64,000 nucleotides of DNA. Origin: Diplosphaera chodatii. Taxonomy: Eukaryota > Chlorophyta > Trebouxiophyceae > Prasiolales > Stichococcaceae. The notes beneath the pieces are model-generated. The model did no database searches. It was not told where the DNA came from and was given only the letters and a program-made list of their open reading frames with translations. The stretch lies in the NCBI GenBank assembly GCA_032358165.1, contig JAALGY010000057.1, positions 2,967,873 through 3,031,872 of the forward strand, written 5' to 3'. This document shows positions 47,001 to 57,496 of the stretch, in pieces; the first letter of the stretch is position 1, and every line of letters begins with the position of its first letter. The translations under genes and the position numbers were made by a program.

Positions 47001-47175
47001 ATGGGCCGCCACATGCTGACAAGCGGTGGTGCTGCGCTGCAGGGATGTTGCCAGCCTGCTCAACACGAAGTGGGAGAGTGATGCCAAAGCGGGTGCGCTG
47101 GCCGCAATAGCAGATGACGATGCGCAGGCAGCCGACGGGACGGAAATAACTGCAGCAGCTGATGCGGCACACTAG
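36840..47175 (+). CDS. SHPRH: SHPRH-type SNF2 helicase and RING E3 ubiquitin ligase with PHD finger
   Basis: Starts [18 protein letters not shown] at 36840 with a disordered basic N-terminus, and ends [10 protein letters not shown] at 47175 after some 25-30 exons. The order of parts is that of [21 protein letters not shown] (38030) comes first, then GMLAEEM joined to [11 protein letters not shown] (Walker A, 38610). The SNF2 half is interrupted by a PHD finger, [20 protein letters not shown] then WQHAACLG and FECNSCARA (38943-39340). Next are [11 protein letters not shown] (DEAQ box, about 40058), [17 protein letters not shown] (40408), [12 protein letters not shown] (41240), a long helical insert (41800-45060), a RING finger CPVCQDTL...[10 protein letters not shown]...CPTCRSP (45250-45540), and the C-terminal helicase lobe [29 protein letters not shown] and [17 protein letters not shown]. 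In yeast and human the family polyubiquitinates PCNA in post-replication repair. I did not find the linker-histone H15 domain. Confidence 0.88.
38442..38463 (+). repeat. Interstitial telomere-like TTTAGGG sequence
   Basis: Two to three units of T3-4AGGG in an SHPRH intron just after a splice donor. Matches the plant/algal telomere repeat but is short. Confidence 0.55.
43995..44093 (+). repeat. (GCT)n trinucleotide microsatellite
   Basis: About 19 perfect GCT units at 43995-44052, a short interruption, then about 11 interrupted units to 44093. It lies in an SHPRH intron directly after the exon reading [14 protein letters not shown]; the same frame would read polyalanine if the intron were retained. 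Confidence 0.9.
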
Positions 47176-47912
47176 CCGTCGGCCTGGGAGCTGGAGGCCC
47201 TTTAGAACGTTCACCATGACAATATTCGGTGTATGTGACACATGAACAACTTGTATTGACAATCGGCCAGCAGATATCTGCTGCGCAACAGATGGGGCGG
47301 CCCATGTATGGACAATGTATCTGAATGTGTATGTGTATGTTTGCCATTCTCACAACGCTGCATTGACCGCCAGTTCAGCATCAACTTTGTTGGTAGGTGC
47401 TTGCAACAGGTTGCTGTGCTGGCTTGCTTCAAAGTCAAGCTGAAGAAATTTGTTGAACGACATGAAATCAATACCATCACACCATCCGTGTGTATATACC
47501 AGTTATCACTCACTTCGGCCTGCAAAGCCTTTCCCATCCCCTCCCTGATCCCCATCCTTCTGCAGCTAACTATACTGAGGCAGGCTTGCCTGCTGCTGAC
47601 CCACTACTTCAGTACAAACATCAACGCCAGCACAGCACTGATGTGCCACATGCACGTATGTCGTGTGTACCGACTTCAGTCTTCAGCTTCATGCTTCAAT
47701 AAATGCGCCACCAGTACTTCACATCTACCATCAATAATATCAGTATAGTGCTAAAAGCAGCCCAAGTGCGATAGCACCTTACTTTAGATCACTGACTCCC
47801 CGCCAGCAGTTGCATGGAAATGCATGAATGTTGCGGCTCCTTTCTCCGCATAGAAATGTTGCTGACGATGTCCCTGTGCTGCTGCAAGGCTGCAACTGCG
47901 CTTTCCGATATT
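47176..47912. other. Intergenic region between convergent genes
   Basis: Between the 3' ends of SHPRH (+) and the diacylglycerol lipase gene (-). It is somewhat AT-richer than the exons; no gene recognised. Confidence 0.5.
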
Positions 47913-50900
47913 TCATATCACCCGAAGTAGTGGTGCATCACCCTGGGTGGCTGCCGTTGCTGAAGTCGGAGCCGTGCAGCCGCTCGTGTGTGTCACCAAC
48001 CGCCGCCCTGGCGCACTGGCTGACTCCTTCGGCTGTCTGCCTCCGCTGCGGTCGCTTGCAAGCGAATTCTGCTGCTGCTCTGATCCCCTGGCAACACCTT
48101 TCCGCGCTGACTGCGGGCCGCCTGGGGCATCCTGGGGCTGCTGCAGATCGGGCGCATGGCTGTGCGCACGGCCAGGGGCGGCCGGGCCCTACAATGCAAG
48201 ACGGCGCTTCATCACAGTATAGGCTATAATGCCTCACAAGTGCGCAGAGCACCACTGTGCGCGGCGCATGGGCACAATGACCGGACGTGTGACAAGCTGG
48301 TGACACAGCAGAGCTCAGCAGCTGATAGGTACAGGGATGCAGCAGTTCTACCTGAGGGTCCCCGACGCGCTGCATGGCGAGGTCCTGCAGGACGCGCATC
48401 AGGCTGCCCGGCGTGTGCTCCGCCATCATGCGTGTTGAAATCTGCGGTGCAGGATGTCATTGGGCATTGAATGCGGTAGTGCAGGGACGGGGCTAAGGTC
48501 GGGACGCTATACGACACCACCATTGGCAGCTGGCACGCTTTGACAGGCTGGCGATGGCATGCAGTTTTGCGCCTCACCAGTATGCCCTCAGCGGCGATGT
48601 CATCGCACGTGATCCACACAGGCTCGTATTTGGCGGACTTGAGGTCGACAGCACGTCTGCGCGACTGGCTGGCGCCCTTCATTGGTCGCATGAACAAGAC
48701 CCTGCATGGTAGCAAAATACCAATGAGGTTACCAGGTTACCGGACACAAGTCAGACAGCTTCATGACTCCTTGGCCTTCGGAGGTGAGGTCTCCGCAAAA
48801 CACTATTCGACCAAGCTGCCCATTGCATCACAGGGTGCCAAAGTGGACTCGCACACCTGCCAGGCAGCACGAACTGACGCGCAAGCGCCAGGTCACGCTC
48901 GTCATCTGACCGGGCCTGCGCAACCGAGTTGCGGTAGTCTGCCAGCGCAGCCGCAGTGCACTCAGGCACCTGCCAACAAACTAAAAGCAGTGGCCAGGCA
49001 GCCACCAAGCAGCTTTGGTTCGTAGATGGCCCTGCCTCACGCATTCAACAGCCGGCATTCGAAGCTGTCTTTGGCCCCTTGGTTAGTCTGAGACAACGGT
49101 AGTGCAGGACTGATGTGCACAGCTCACTTCTTCTGCCTTGTGGAACAGCTTATCCTCGTCCCACTGCCGGCCAAACAGCGTGCCTAGAATGAAGACCCAC
49201 TTGGAAACTTTGCACCGTGCTGCCGCCATCATCTGCACATCAGCAGGGCAAGCCCTGGGGCGGGTCCGGAGAAGGGTGGGTGCCATGCTACATACTGATT
49301 TGGATGTGACCCCGTCACTGGTTGGGGGCGGTTCTACAGATGTTTAGAGTGTACGCACACCAAGACCCAGGTCCCTGCTACCAGATCTGCCAGGCGCAAC
49401 CAAAGCATGAAGCAGGAAGCATGCCAGTATTAGATTGCATAGGCTTATTGCATACCATGTCGTCGCGTATGCGTTCGAAGGAGGAGACAGACAGGCGCGG
49501 GATCCAGTCCTTGCCCAGCGCCGTGGAGGTGCACAGCGGCTGCAGCGCGCGGCTCACCACCCGCGTCATCAGGCCTCCCGGCGGCTCGAATGCCCAGCAC
49601 TTTACCCTGTTGCATGGCAGCAGCGACCAACGTCATGCCACGGTGTGCAGACAGCCCGCCAGCAGCACAGTGGGGCGGTATATAGGTCCCGCAGCGCAGG
49701 CGGCCTACACACTTGGAGCACATGACTTGGAGCAGCTGGCAATGGTGCTGCAACAGCAGCCGTCAGTTTGTGCACTGCCAGTGATGGCTGCACATAACAC
49801 TTACTGTGGGAAGAAGTTGTGGGCGTACAGCGCCACCAGTGCAGCTGCACCGGCGCCCAGCGAGTGGCCAGTGATGACCAGCTGCCAGCCGGTGGTGTCT
49901 GTCGCTGCCAGCTTTTCTGCCAGCTCCTGCAGCAGCAGAGGCTCCAACTGTGGTGCAACACACCCACTGCTGGCTGCCGGTGGCGCAGATGGTGCCAGTG
50001 GCACAACTGCGTCTTGAGCGAGCGCTAGATGTTTGTTGAACAGAGATGTGAGCACCTTATTAGATGGGAAGGACGGTTTGTGTTTGCGGATGGCGGCTGC
50101 CACTGCCGCCGTCCTTGCGCGCAGCGCTGCCGCCGCCCTGTTCTCCGATACAGCATTCCTGCAGACATGATTACCTACGGTGGCCTCAGCAGGGTGCACA
50201 CAGACTACCCTGTGTGTTTTGCAAGCTGCTTCCCAACAGCAGCAAAACCCCTGACATGTTGCAATGGAGTTGACACACAGTCAAGGGCCATCCAGCAAGC
50301 CATGCAGCATGCGGCAGGATATCAGCTGTCGATCGGCAGCACAGTCACCTGGAGGAGGCCAGCCGCTGGGTGCCACCATTTGCATGAGACGCTGCGCCGG
50401 TGATGTGGGTGCGGTCGTCCGCATCGGCTGCGTGCTCCGCTAGCGACTGTGCATCTGGTGGGCCCTCGGACGAGCCGCTCGGCGTGTGCTCTGACTGCTG
50501 CGCTGCTTCCGCCCCTGCACGGTGCTGCTCCCCCGCCGCAGCCGCCTCCAGTTCCTCCTGGTGGAACAGCGCGCGCAGCACGCCTGTGTGCTGCAGGTCC
50601 GCCACGATGGCCTGTACATTTGTTGGGAACATGTGTATGAGTGTGCATTACCGCTGCTGGTATGAGCTGTGGCACGATCCGCAGCTGAACAGTTTTTGCA
50701 CCGGATGAGCCTCTTGGTCAACTGCTGATTTCATGGAGCAGGGCAATAAGATACGAACAGGAGGTGGTCTGCTGCTGCTCCTTGAAACACGGCAGGCAGG
50801 AGCATTTGCGCAGCCTACCTTGGCAGCGTCCAACATGCCAGCGTGCGCTGCGTACTCTGCGTCAGGGCCTGCAACAAGCACATGTTATGTGTCACTCCGG

Positions 50901-53900
50901 AGCTGGCTTGGAGACCTTCAGGTTTTTCCCCTGCTGCTTCTGAACACAGTGGCATTGCGTGTGCCAATGTAAAATCTGCAGCGTCTGCATCAAAGTCTCA
51001 CTTGCAAGCCGCTCTGGTGGCTGCGGGGTGGTGAAGGAGGCCGGGGTGGCGCCGCTGGGCACCTCCCGCATCCAGTCGTCCAGCCGGGCGCTGTCGCACA
51101 GCAGGTCTGCAACACAACGCGCAAAAGTGGCACTGCAGGGCACTTGAGCCTGTCTGGGTCCTGACACATGCTTTACCTAGCTTTTGAAGAGGTGAAAATG
51201 ATTCCATAGCCAAGCGCAGGTAGATATGCGCCATCATTGTCCACACTAAACATCATGCTCAACAAGGTAACACATGCCTGGGACGGTGTGCTGCAGGGCC
51301 AGGGTGCCGCGTATGGCCAGCACCACCGCCTGCTTCGCATGGTCCAGCGCAATGAAGTAGGGCAGGCAGTGCTGCCCGCCCTCCCCCTCCCCCTCGAAGC
51401 GCAGGAAGACGATATCTTCCTCCGCCGCGCCCGTGACCTGCGACGGCGCAAGCCAGGACGGTCTGGCACAGCAGCAGCACGGTCTGCCAGCACAGCAACA
51501 ATATACAGCTACAGGGCACATCAAGCAGAGGCACCGCTGAAAGTCCAAGCACGCCCAACACTAGGTCGTGTGTCTTGCATTGCACTGAAAGCTGTCAACA
51601 CTCAGGCTGTCCAAGCACCTGCTGGATGGCCTCCATGTTCAGGGCGGCGCCGACGCCGGGCTTGGTGCTGGGGGCGCTGCTGCTGCCCGGCACCAGCCGC
51701 CGCAGGTGCAGCAGCTTGCGCCCGAGCAGCGCGGCGCGCGTGAGCCCGAGCCACCGCCCGCAGCACAATCGCGGCAGGCCCCTGGCGACGAGGCGGCGCA
51801 TGGACGCTCGGCAGGGAAACGAGGGAAAGAGACTGCACCGGTTCAGAGCGTCCAACAGCAGAGCAGCACCGCAGCACAAACAGGAAGCACTCACGAGAGG
51901 ATGGGCTTGCTCAGCAGGTACATCAGGTAGCCGTATGCCGCGTAGCTGTACTTGGCATAGTAGGCCGCCTCCGCCACGTCGGCATCGGACACCTCCTCCC
52001 GATCCCCGCTGAAGGTGACCAGGTTGCTGGCCGCTGAGCGTTCCGGCCTGTGCATCGACAGGTGGGTCGCTGCAGGTGCGCTGCATGCTTGCTGCCAGCA
52101 AACAGTCACATCCGACAGCCAGGTATGGTGGCCGGCAACACACACAAAGCGCAAATCGCCATTGCAGATTGGCGACAAGAGCCGCACACTGGACAATCAA
52201 CATGCCGGGCGCTGTACCTTAGGTCGCCGGCCATGCCGCTGGGTGTCAGTAGGGTGCCGCTGCGCTGGTGCACGGACACCTCGCTGCCGCTGGGCTGCGA
52301 GCTCAGCGCTGCGGTGCTGTCGGCTGCCCACTGCCGCTGCTGCGGCGACTGCAGCCTGGGAGCTTGGCCGTTTTCGGACCTCGAGGCCGTCAGACGCGGG
52401 CTCTGTGCTGGTCCATCTGTCGCAGGCTCCTGCTTGCTGCCAGCCAGCTCCACAGGCGCTGCAGCGGACGCTGGGCTGGCGGGGCGCTGTGTCAGCCCAG
52501 CGTTATCGCGGCTCACAGTACTGTCTGCGCTGTTGCTGCCCGCCTCTGCGGAGTGCACGCTGCCGTCTGCAGACTGGCGCCCCGGCACATTGCCAGGCGG
52601 CTGAGCCGCGGCTGCACTGGCCGGGGGGTTTGCAGCGCTACCGAGCCGTTCCGCGACCGGCGCCAGATCGAGGCTGACGCTGTCCGGGTCCTGGGTGTCA
52701 GCCAGCACTGGGTGCGCAGGCGCCTGCAGCTCCACATCACCTGCAGCAGATTTGTTCAGCATATTACACACGCCAGCATGGCCGCGGCACCTGCTGGATG
52801 ATGATACCGCTCCGCTGCAAGCAGATCGCAGTGCCTGCCATCGTCCGGTGGCATGCATGCACGGTGGTGGCTGTCACACGCGCGGCCATTGCTGCCTCGC
52901 ACAGCAGGAGGCGCTCACGTGTCGCGGAGTGGGCGCGGCCCCCGGCGCCCGGCCCCCGCAGGTCCTCGCCGCGCTCCGTCAGCGGGTGGTGAAAGCCGCC
53001 GCGGCGCGCCTCCAGCTCGGCGCGCGCCAGCAGCCGCCGGCCCGCGCCCGCCAGCTCCGCCTGGTCGGTGCTGCCGCCCTGCAGCCGCGGCATGCCGGAC
53101 CGTAACTACTCATAACAGCATCGCAGGTCATGGTACGGCTGGGAGGCAGCAGCCCGCGCCAGGAGGTGCGCTGCCGGCCTTGCTCACCTGCAGATGCTGG
53201 CTACTGTCGTGCGGCTGCTGTTGCGTGCTGGCCTGCATTGGCTGCTGCCCTGCATCCACATCGGTGCTGCTGCTGCTGCTGTTTGCAGCTGAAAATGGCG
53301 AAGTTGCCGACCCTTCTGCGGAGTCGAGTTGCCGATCACAGTGCCGCTGCTGTCCAGTGCTGACGTCGCTGTTTGCGACTGCCGCAGCCTGACTGCTGCT
53401 TTGGCGTGTGGCTTGCGTGTCTGCGAATGGTTGCAGCTGCAGGTCGCCACCTGCAGCGCATAGCACATGGTACATCGTGACTTAGCACAAGGTACAGCGG
53501 CTGTTGCCCATGGATGCTCGCCATACTGCCTGCGAACCCCGACTTGTATAGCGCCAAGCAGATGTGGATCACCTTCAGCATCAGCAATGCCCGCAGATGT
53601 GAGCCGCCGCCGGCATGTGCTGCGCTTTGTGCCTGCGCCGCCCTGCGAGGCGCTGTCGCTGCTGGGGTCTGACGCCAGCCCATCCTCCGCTGCCAGCAGG
53701 TCTGCATCCTCTGCCAGGTGCTGCAGTGCGGACAGGGAGCCCAACAGTCGGCCATAAAGACCAGACATGGTGGCGTCCAGAAAATATTCAGCTCGGCTGC
53801 AGTATCACCCTGCAGCAAGAGGGCTATGCAGGATGGCACCTGCAGGGCTGTCCTGCGGCGGCAGTTCTGCAGCTGCGCCGCCAGCAAGAAGGCTGCGAGG

Positions 53901-55330
53901 AAGTCGGATGTCGTCATGTCCACGAACCCAAACATCTGCATCAAATATAGGGGCCATAAGTACTGAACCTGAAACACAGCCGCAACACCATCGAAAGCAT
54001 TTCCAAAACATATGGAGCATTACTGTGTCTCAAAGCCTGCTGGGCTGCCACTGCGTCGATCAGCTCACCGAGGCAAAGACGAGCCCCAGGCGCACGAGCG
54101 GCACAGGGCCCCCGTCCTCCTCCGACTTTTGGCGCAGGCGCCCAGAGCAGCAGCACAGCGACGAGGCCAGGTGCAGGCGGCGCTCCCACGCCTTCTGGTC
54201 GGACAGCTTTGGCCAGAACTTGAAGGTAAGCACCTGCAGGACAGGCAGCATATAGTTGTTCAGTGAGGCAGCAGAGGTGCTGCATGTTCAGTGTGGCAGC
54301 AGAGGTGCTGCATGTACAGATCGGTGAGCATCCGTCATAGCACACCTCAACAGCACACGCACCATGTGCAGGAGCGTCACCGCCACTGTGACCCACGTGC
54401 AGTAGATCCAGACCTGCCAGTGCAGCAACAAACTGCAGGCTGGGTATGCCACATCTTCCTCATGCTGGACACATGCTGCAATTACACAGTGGCAGGCATG
54501 GCCGAATGCACGAGTTACCTTGACGGCGACAGGCACGCGCCAGACTTGATCAGAGGTGCCCGCGGTGCAGCGCCTACCGCCCCGCAGCACAACCACAGTG
54601 GTCCAGACTGCAGATGTCCACTCACCATGCGTCAGTCTGGTAGTTTCGCAGGCTGCGCAAAGTGACCGCAGCAGGCAAAAAGCATTCCGTCAGTAACAGG
54701 ACTGCAGCCGCTCACCCAGAACGCAGATTTCCATCAACACTGACGCCAGGCGAAGGTAGATCAGTGGGCGCAGGAGGCGGCGCTTCTGTGAGTCGAAGAT
54801 GGAGCCTGCACACAGCATGACCAGCTGCAAGCTAGCTGATTGCTATGTGGGTCTGTATGCACTGTAGCCGCGTCACCATAGAAGCGAACGGGGCAGCCAT
54901 ACCTCGCAAAGCGACCGCAATGAGTGCAATCTCCTCACAGAATGCGATCACATAAAGTACGAAGAGCGTGACGACGCTGCTGCGGTACTCCAGGCGTTCA
55001 CAGCCGGGTGGCGGGATGACAGCCTGCATGCATGTCATAGGAAGTGGGCACCAGAGCATGGCGGACTTTAAAGGTGCGGAGTATGTGCGTGTGCATGCAC
55101 ATCGTGTATTCCGTTCCCAGAATGTGGGCACCAGAGCATGGCGGACTTTAAAGGTGCGGAGTATGTGCGTGTGCATGCACAGCGTGTATTCCGTTCCCAG
55201 AATGCCTTACCCCGATGAGGATGGGCAGCACGATGACCCACACCAGGTGGAACACCAGGGGCGCGGCTGCGAGGATGATGTCGTCATCGGCAATGCCCCA
55301 GCGCCTGCCGAACAGCCGCAAGCACGGCAT
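47913..55330 (-). CDS. DAGL: sn-1-specific diacylglycerol lipase (DAGL-type, lipase class 3)
   Basis: Starts MPCLRLFGRRWGIADDDIIL at 55330, very close to the animal DAGL N-terminus, and enters the membrane at AAAPLVFHLVWVIVLPILIG. Further helices are RSSVVTLFVLYVIAFCEEIA and WIYCTWVTVAVTLLHMVRVL. VDMTTSDFLAAFLLAAQLQ matches the DAGL cytosolic lead-in. Long Ser/Ala/Gln-rich inserts follow (52210-52740, 53130-53475). The catalytic domain gives AAYYAKYSYAAYGYLMYLLS, HAKQAVVLAIRGTLAL, LVITGHSLGAGAAALVALYA (nucleophile Ser, about 49850), KCWAFEPPGGL, GKDWIPRLSV (catalytic Asp) and MMAEHTPGSLMRVL (catalytic His region). The enzyme cleaves diacylglycerol at sn-1, giving 2-monoacylglycerol. The last exon, Gln/Ser-rich and ending near 47913, is inferred from an acceptor at about 48193 and could be wrong. 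Confidence 0.85.
54258..54313. repeat. 28-bp tandem duplication in DAGL intron
   Basis: Two adjacent 28-base copies (54258-54285, 54286-54313) differing at one base. Confidence 0.85.
55044..55203. repeat. 80-bp tandem duplication in first DAGL intron
   Basis: Two adjacent 80-base copies (55044-55123, 55124-55203) with a single visible mismatch, so the duplication is recent. It ends about ten bases from the first exon's donor region. Confidence 0.9.
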
Positions 55331-56881
55331 GGCTGCGTTTGCGGAGCTAGCTGCGCTTCTGCGGACTGGATGCCAGCACTGCTGGACCTTTTGCTGGCGC
55401 CGCTGGTGACAAGCCTTTGGACGGCACAGCGCATGTCACTGGCACATGCTGCTCTGGATTTGGGTCTTCATCTGCTATTTGGGGCCTTCTTTATCAGTAC
55501 CACTGCTGATAGCGCTCGCAGATCAAAGCTGACGCATGCCTGCAGCCGTAGCGCAGAGGGGCTTGCAGGCGGCCTCAGCACGCACGCAACAACCTGCTGG
55601 TGAGTTGTCGGCAGCAACTGCACCTGTGCTTCAAGTTGCAGGAGATGATTTGTTACAGAAGTAGAGGATCAGCAGTGCCGCAAATTTGCTGCACCTCGTC
55701 AATGATCACACCAGCCAAGCAGCACAACGGTGGCGGATTCTGTGCCGCGACGGTGGTGCAAACGGCCAATCAAGCTTTACACTATCTATACAAGTTGCCA
55801 CAATTGCACCGCAGCCAAAACTGTTGCACGCCACCGCATCCGGCTTTGCATGCCAGCAGGGCATGACTAACCCATGACTCTGCATGGCAGCTGCAGAAGT
55901 GCCCCAGTAGGTTTGTGTGCCTGCGTGCACTGCGTTAAACAACACGATGTTGATGCAGTGCGAACGTGTGCCTGTCACCGCTGGCATCCTGCTTTGCATA
56001 GAAGCAAGACCCAATGTGACATTGCCGCATGATGCTGTGTCCCATCACCAAGGTCAGCAAGATCCAGTCCCTAACTGAAACACCAGTGTTGTGATGTGAT
56101 CTTTGTGTGACTTGTATTTGTGATGCACCACTACAGCATGAACATCACTGTCTACTCGGGACCTTGAGCTTGCATGATGCAGGATGTGATGGTGACTGCG
56201 ACGCTGTGCGCCAGCGACGGACACAGCTACGAACGATGAGGCTGCAAACTGTGAGTCGCTGTACACGCACAGCATGTTTCACGTGATAGGGCAGCTGCTA
56301 GCAAACAAGGACATGCCGTCAGCCGTGAGTCGCTGCACACGCACAGCATGTCCCCCGTGATAGGGCAGCTGCTAGCAAACAAGGACATGCCGTCAGCCCC
56401 TGCCCCTGCGGCAGATCATTGGGGCTGGAGGTCAGCTCTTGGGGGTTGCCCCACCGCTGCAGGTGACTGTTGGTTTGTTGGTGTGCATTCATGGAAAGCT
56501 AGCAAGATGGGGTACTTCTACACTTACCTGACAGCCCTGTACTCTATCATGGCTTTATCGTCAGTCAAATGTTTGCAGGACCTCCAGCAGGAAAAAGAGC
56601 AGTGTTGACGGCAGCACACTGCCCTGCTGTCGCCGCACCTGCGCTCAGAGCCGGTCACCTGCCAGCATGTGCTGCGTGCTGTGCGCATACGTTCCAAGCC
56701 TGCCGCCGATGGGCATGCTCAGCGGGCTGCTGCAGGCGGTGGCGCCGGTGCTCAGCCTGAAGCGGACCCAGCCCATGGCGCCGCAGCTAGCCTCTGTGCA
56801 GGTCCGGCTGGCAGCGCTGCAGAAGGCACCCCCGCATGGACCTGGTCCGCTGCAGGGAGGCTGTAAAGCGCGAGGGGCGAG
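55331..56881. promoter_or_regulatory. DAGL upstream region, no confident gene
   Basis: Promoter side of the DAGL gene. It holds the 74-base duplication at 56251-56398. Plus-strand exon-like pieces follow (MSPVIGQLLANKDMPS at 56348 and MGYFYTYLTALYSIMALSSV at 56508), but they could not be joined in phase. Confidence 0.35.
56251..56398. repeat. 74-bp tandem duplication
   Basis: Two adjacent 74-base copies starting GTGAGTCGCTG at 56251 and 56325, differing at a few bases. Confidence 0.88.
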
Positions 56882-57496
56882 ATGGCGGTGCAGCCCCGGG
56901 GGCCAGCAACGCAGCGCGGCCGAGCCCGCAGCCTCTGCGCATCACAGCAAAAGCCTGAGCTGGCTTCCGCGGCGTCAAGCGAGCAAATGCGAGCGGCTAT
57001 GGCGCAGGCGTATGCTGCCGGCACCACATCCGCGCGCGCCGCCGCCGCCACCGCAGCCGGGTGGTGCAGGTGCAGGTCCACTATGCTCAACGCCCTATTG
57101 GCCGCCTTGCTCATTGTCTCAGCAAGGAAGCGGCTTTGGTCGCCCTCAGCCGCCCTTGTGCTACAGCCTGTGCCAGTGACTGCCTGTGTTTTGGCCTCTT
57201 TTGGCTTGGGGCCGCATTGCACACTGGCCTGCGGAGCCCCCCTACCTGCAGACTGGCGCGCTGCGGTCGACAGTAGCACCACCGTCCGCCCCCAAGCCCA
57301 GAGCCGGTGCGCTGTCTTCCTGCCCACCTCCCCTCAGATCCAGGCAGCGGTTTCGAAGCATCTTCTGATGCGCAGCTGCTGCTTGCTGGACCCAGGGGTT
57401 GCTGTGTTGCTGCTGCCTGCACCATGTTGGTGCGCAGGGCCCAGCATCACTGCCAACAAGGAGCCAGCAGTTATAGCTGAAACCTGCATCTGCTGA
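56882..57496 (+). CDS. Hypothetical ORF, possibly part of a spliced plus-strand gene
   Basis: A 204-codon open frame from an ATG at 56882. The first part is helical and Ala/Gln-rich (PELASAASSEQMRAAMAQAY), followed by hydrophobic stretches (MLNALLAALLIVSARKRLW, PVPVTACVLASFGLG). It has no recognised domain. The minus strand is also open over 57327-56752 and looks as protein-like (SKAANRALSIVDLHLHHPAA), so the strand is uncertain. Further plus-strand exon-like pieces lie at about 57580, 57850, 58270 and 58464 (VLELLFRPLWGAQDGLRRP, VLYLDAISCLGLSSQ, VQLKHARIAAKAADRAATRG). Treat it as a placeholder for an unresolved gene. Confidence 0.25.
   Translation: MAVQPRGPATQRGRARSLCASQQKPELASAASSEQMRAAMAQAYAAGTTSARAAAATAAGWCRCRSTMLNALLAALLIVSARKRLWSPSAALVLQPVPVTACVLASFGLGPHCTLACGAPLPADWRAAVDSSTTVRPQAQSRCAVFLPTSPQIQAAVSKHLLMRSCCLLDPGVAVLLLPAPCWCAGPSITANKEPAVIAETCIC

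Noticed and set aside
56569..56640. Trypsin-like VLTAAHC motif in a plus-strand frame
   Set aside because: The motif stands alone. No GDSGG serine site or Asp region follows in any joinable exon, so it is taken as a chance frame of GC-rich DNA.
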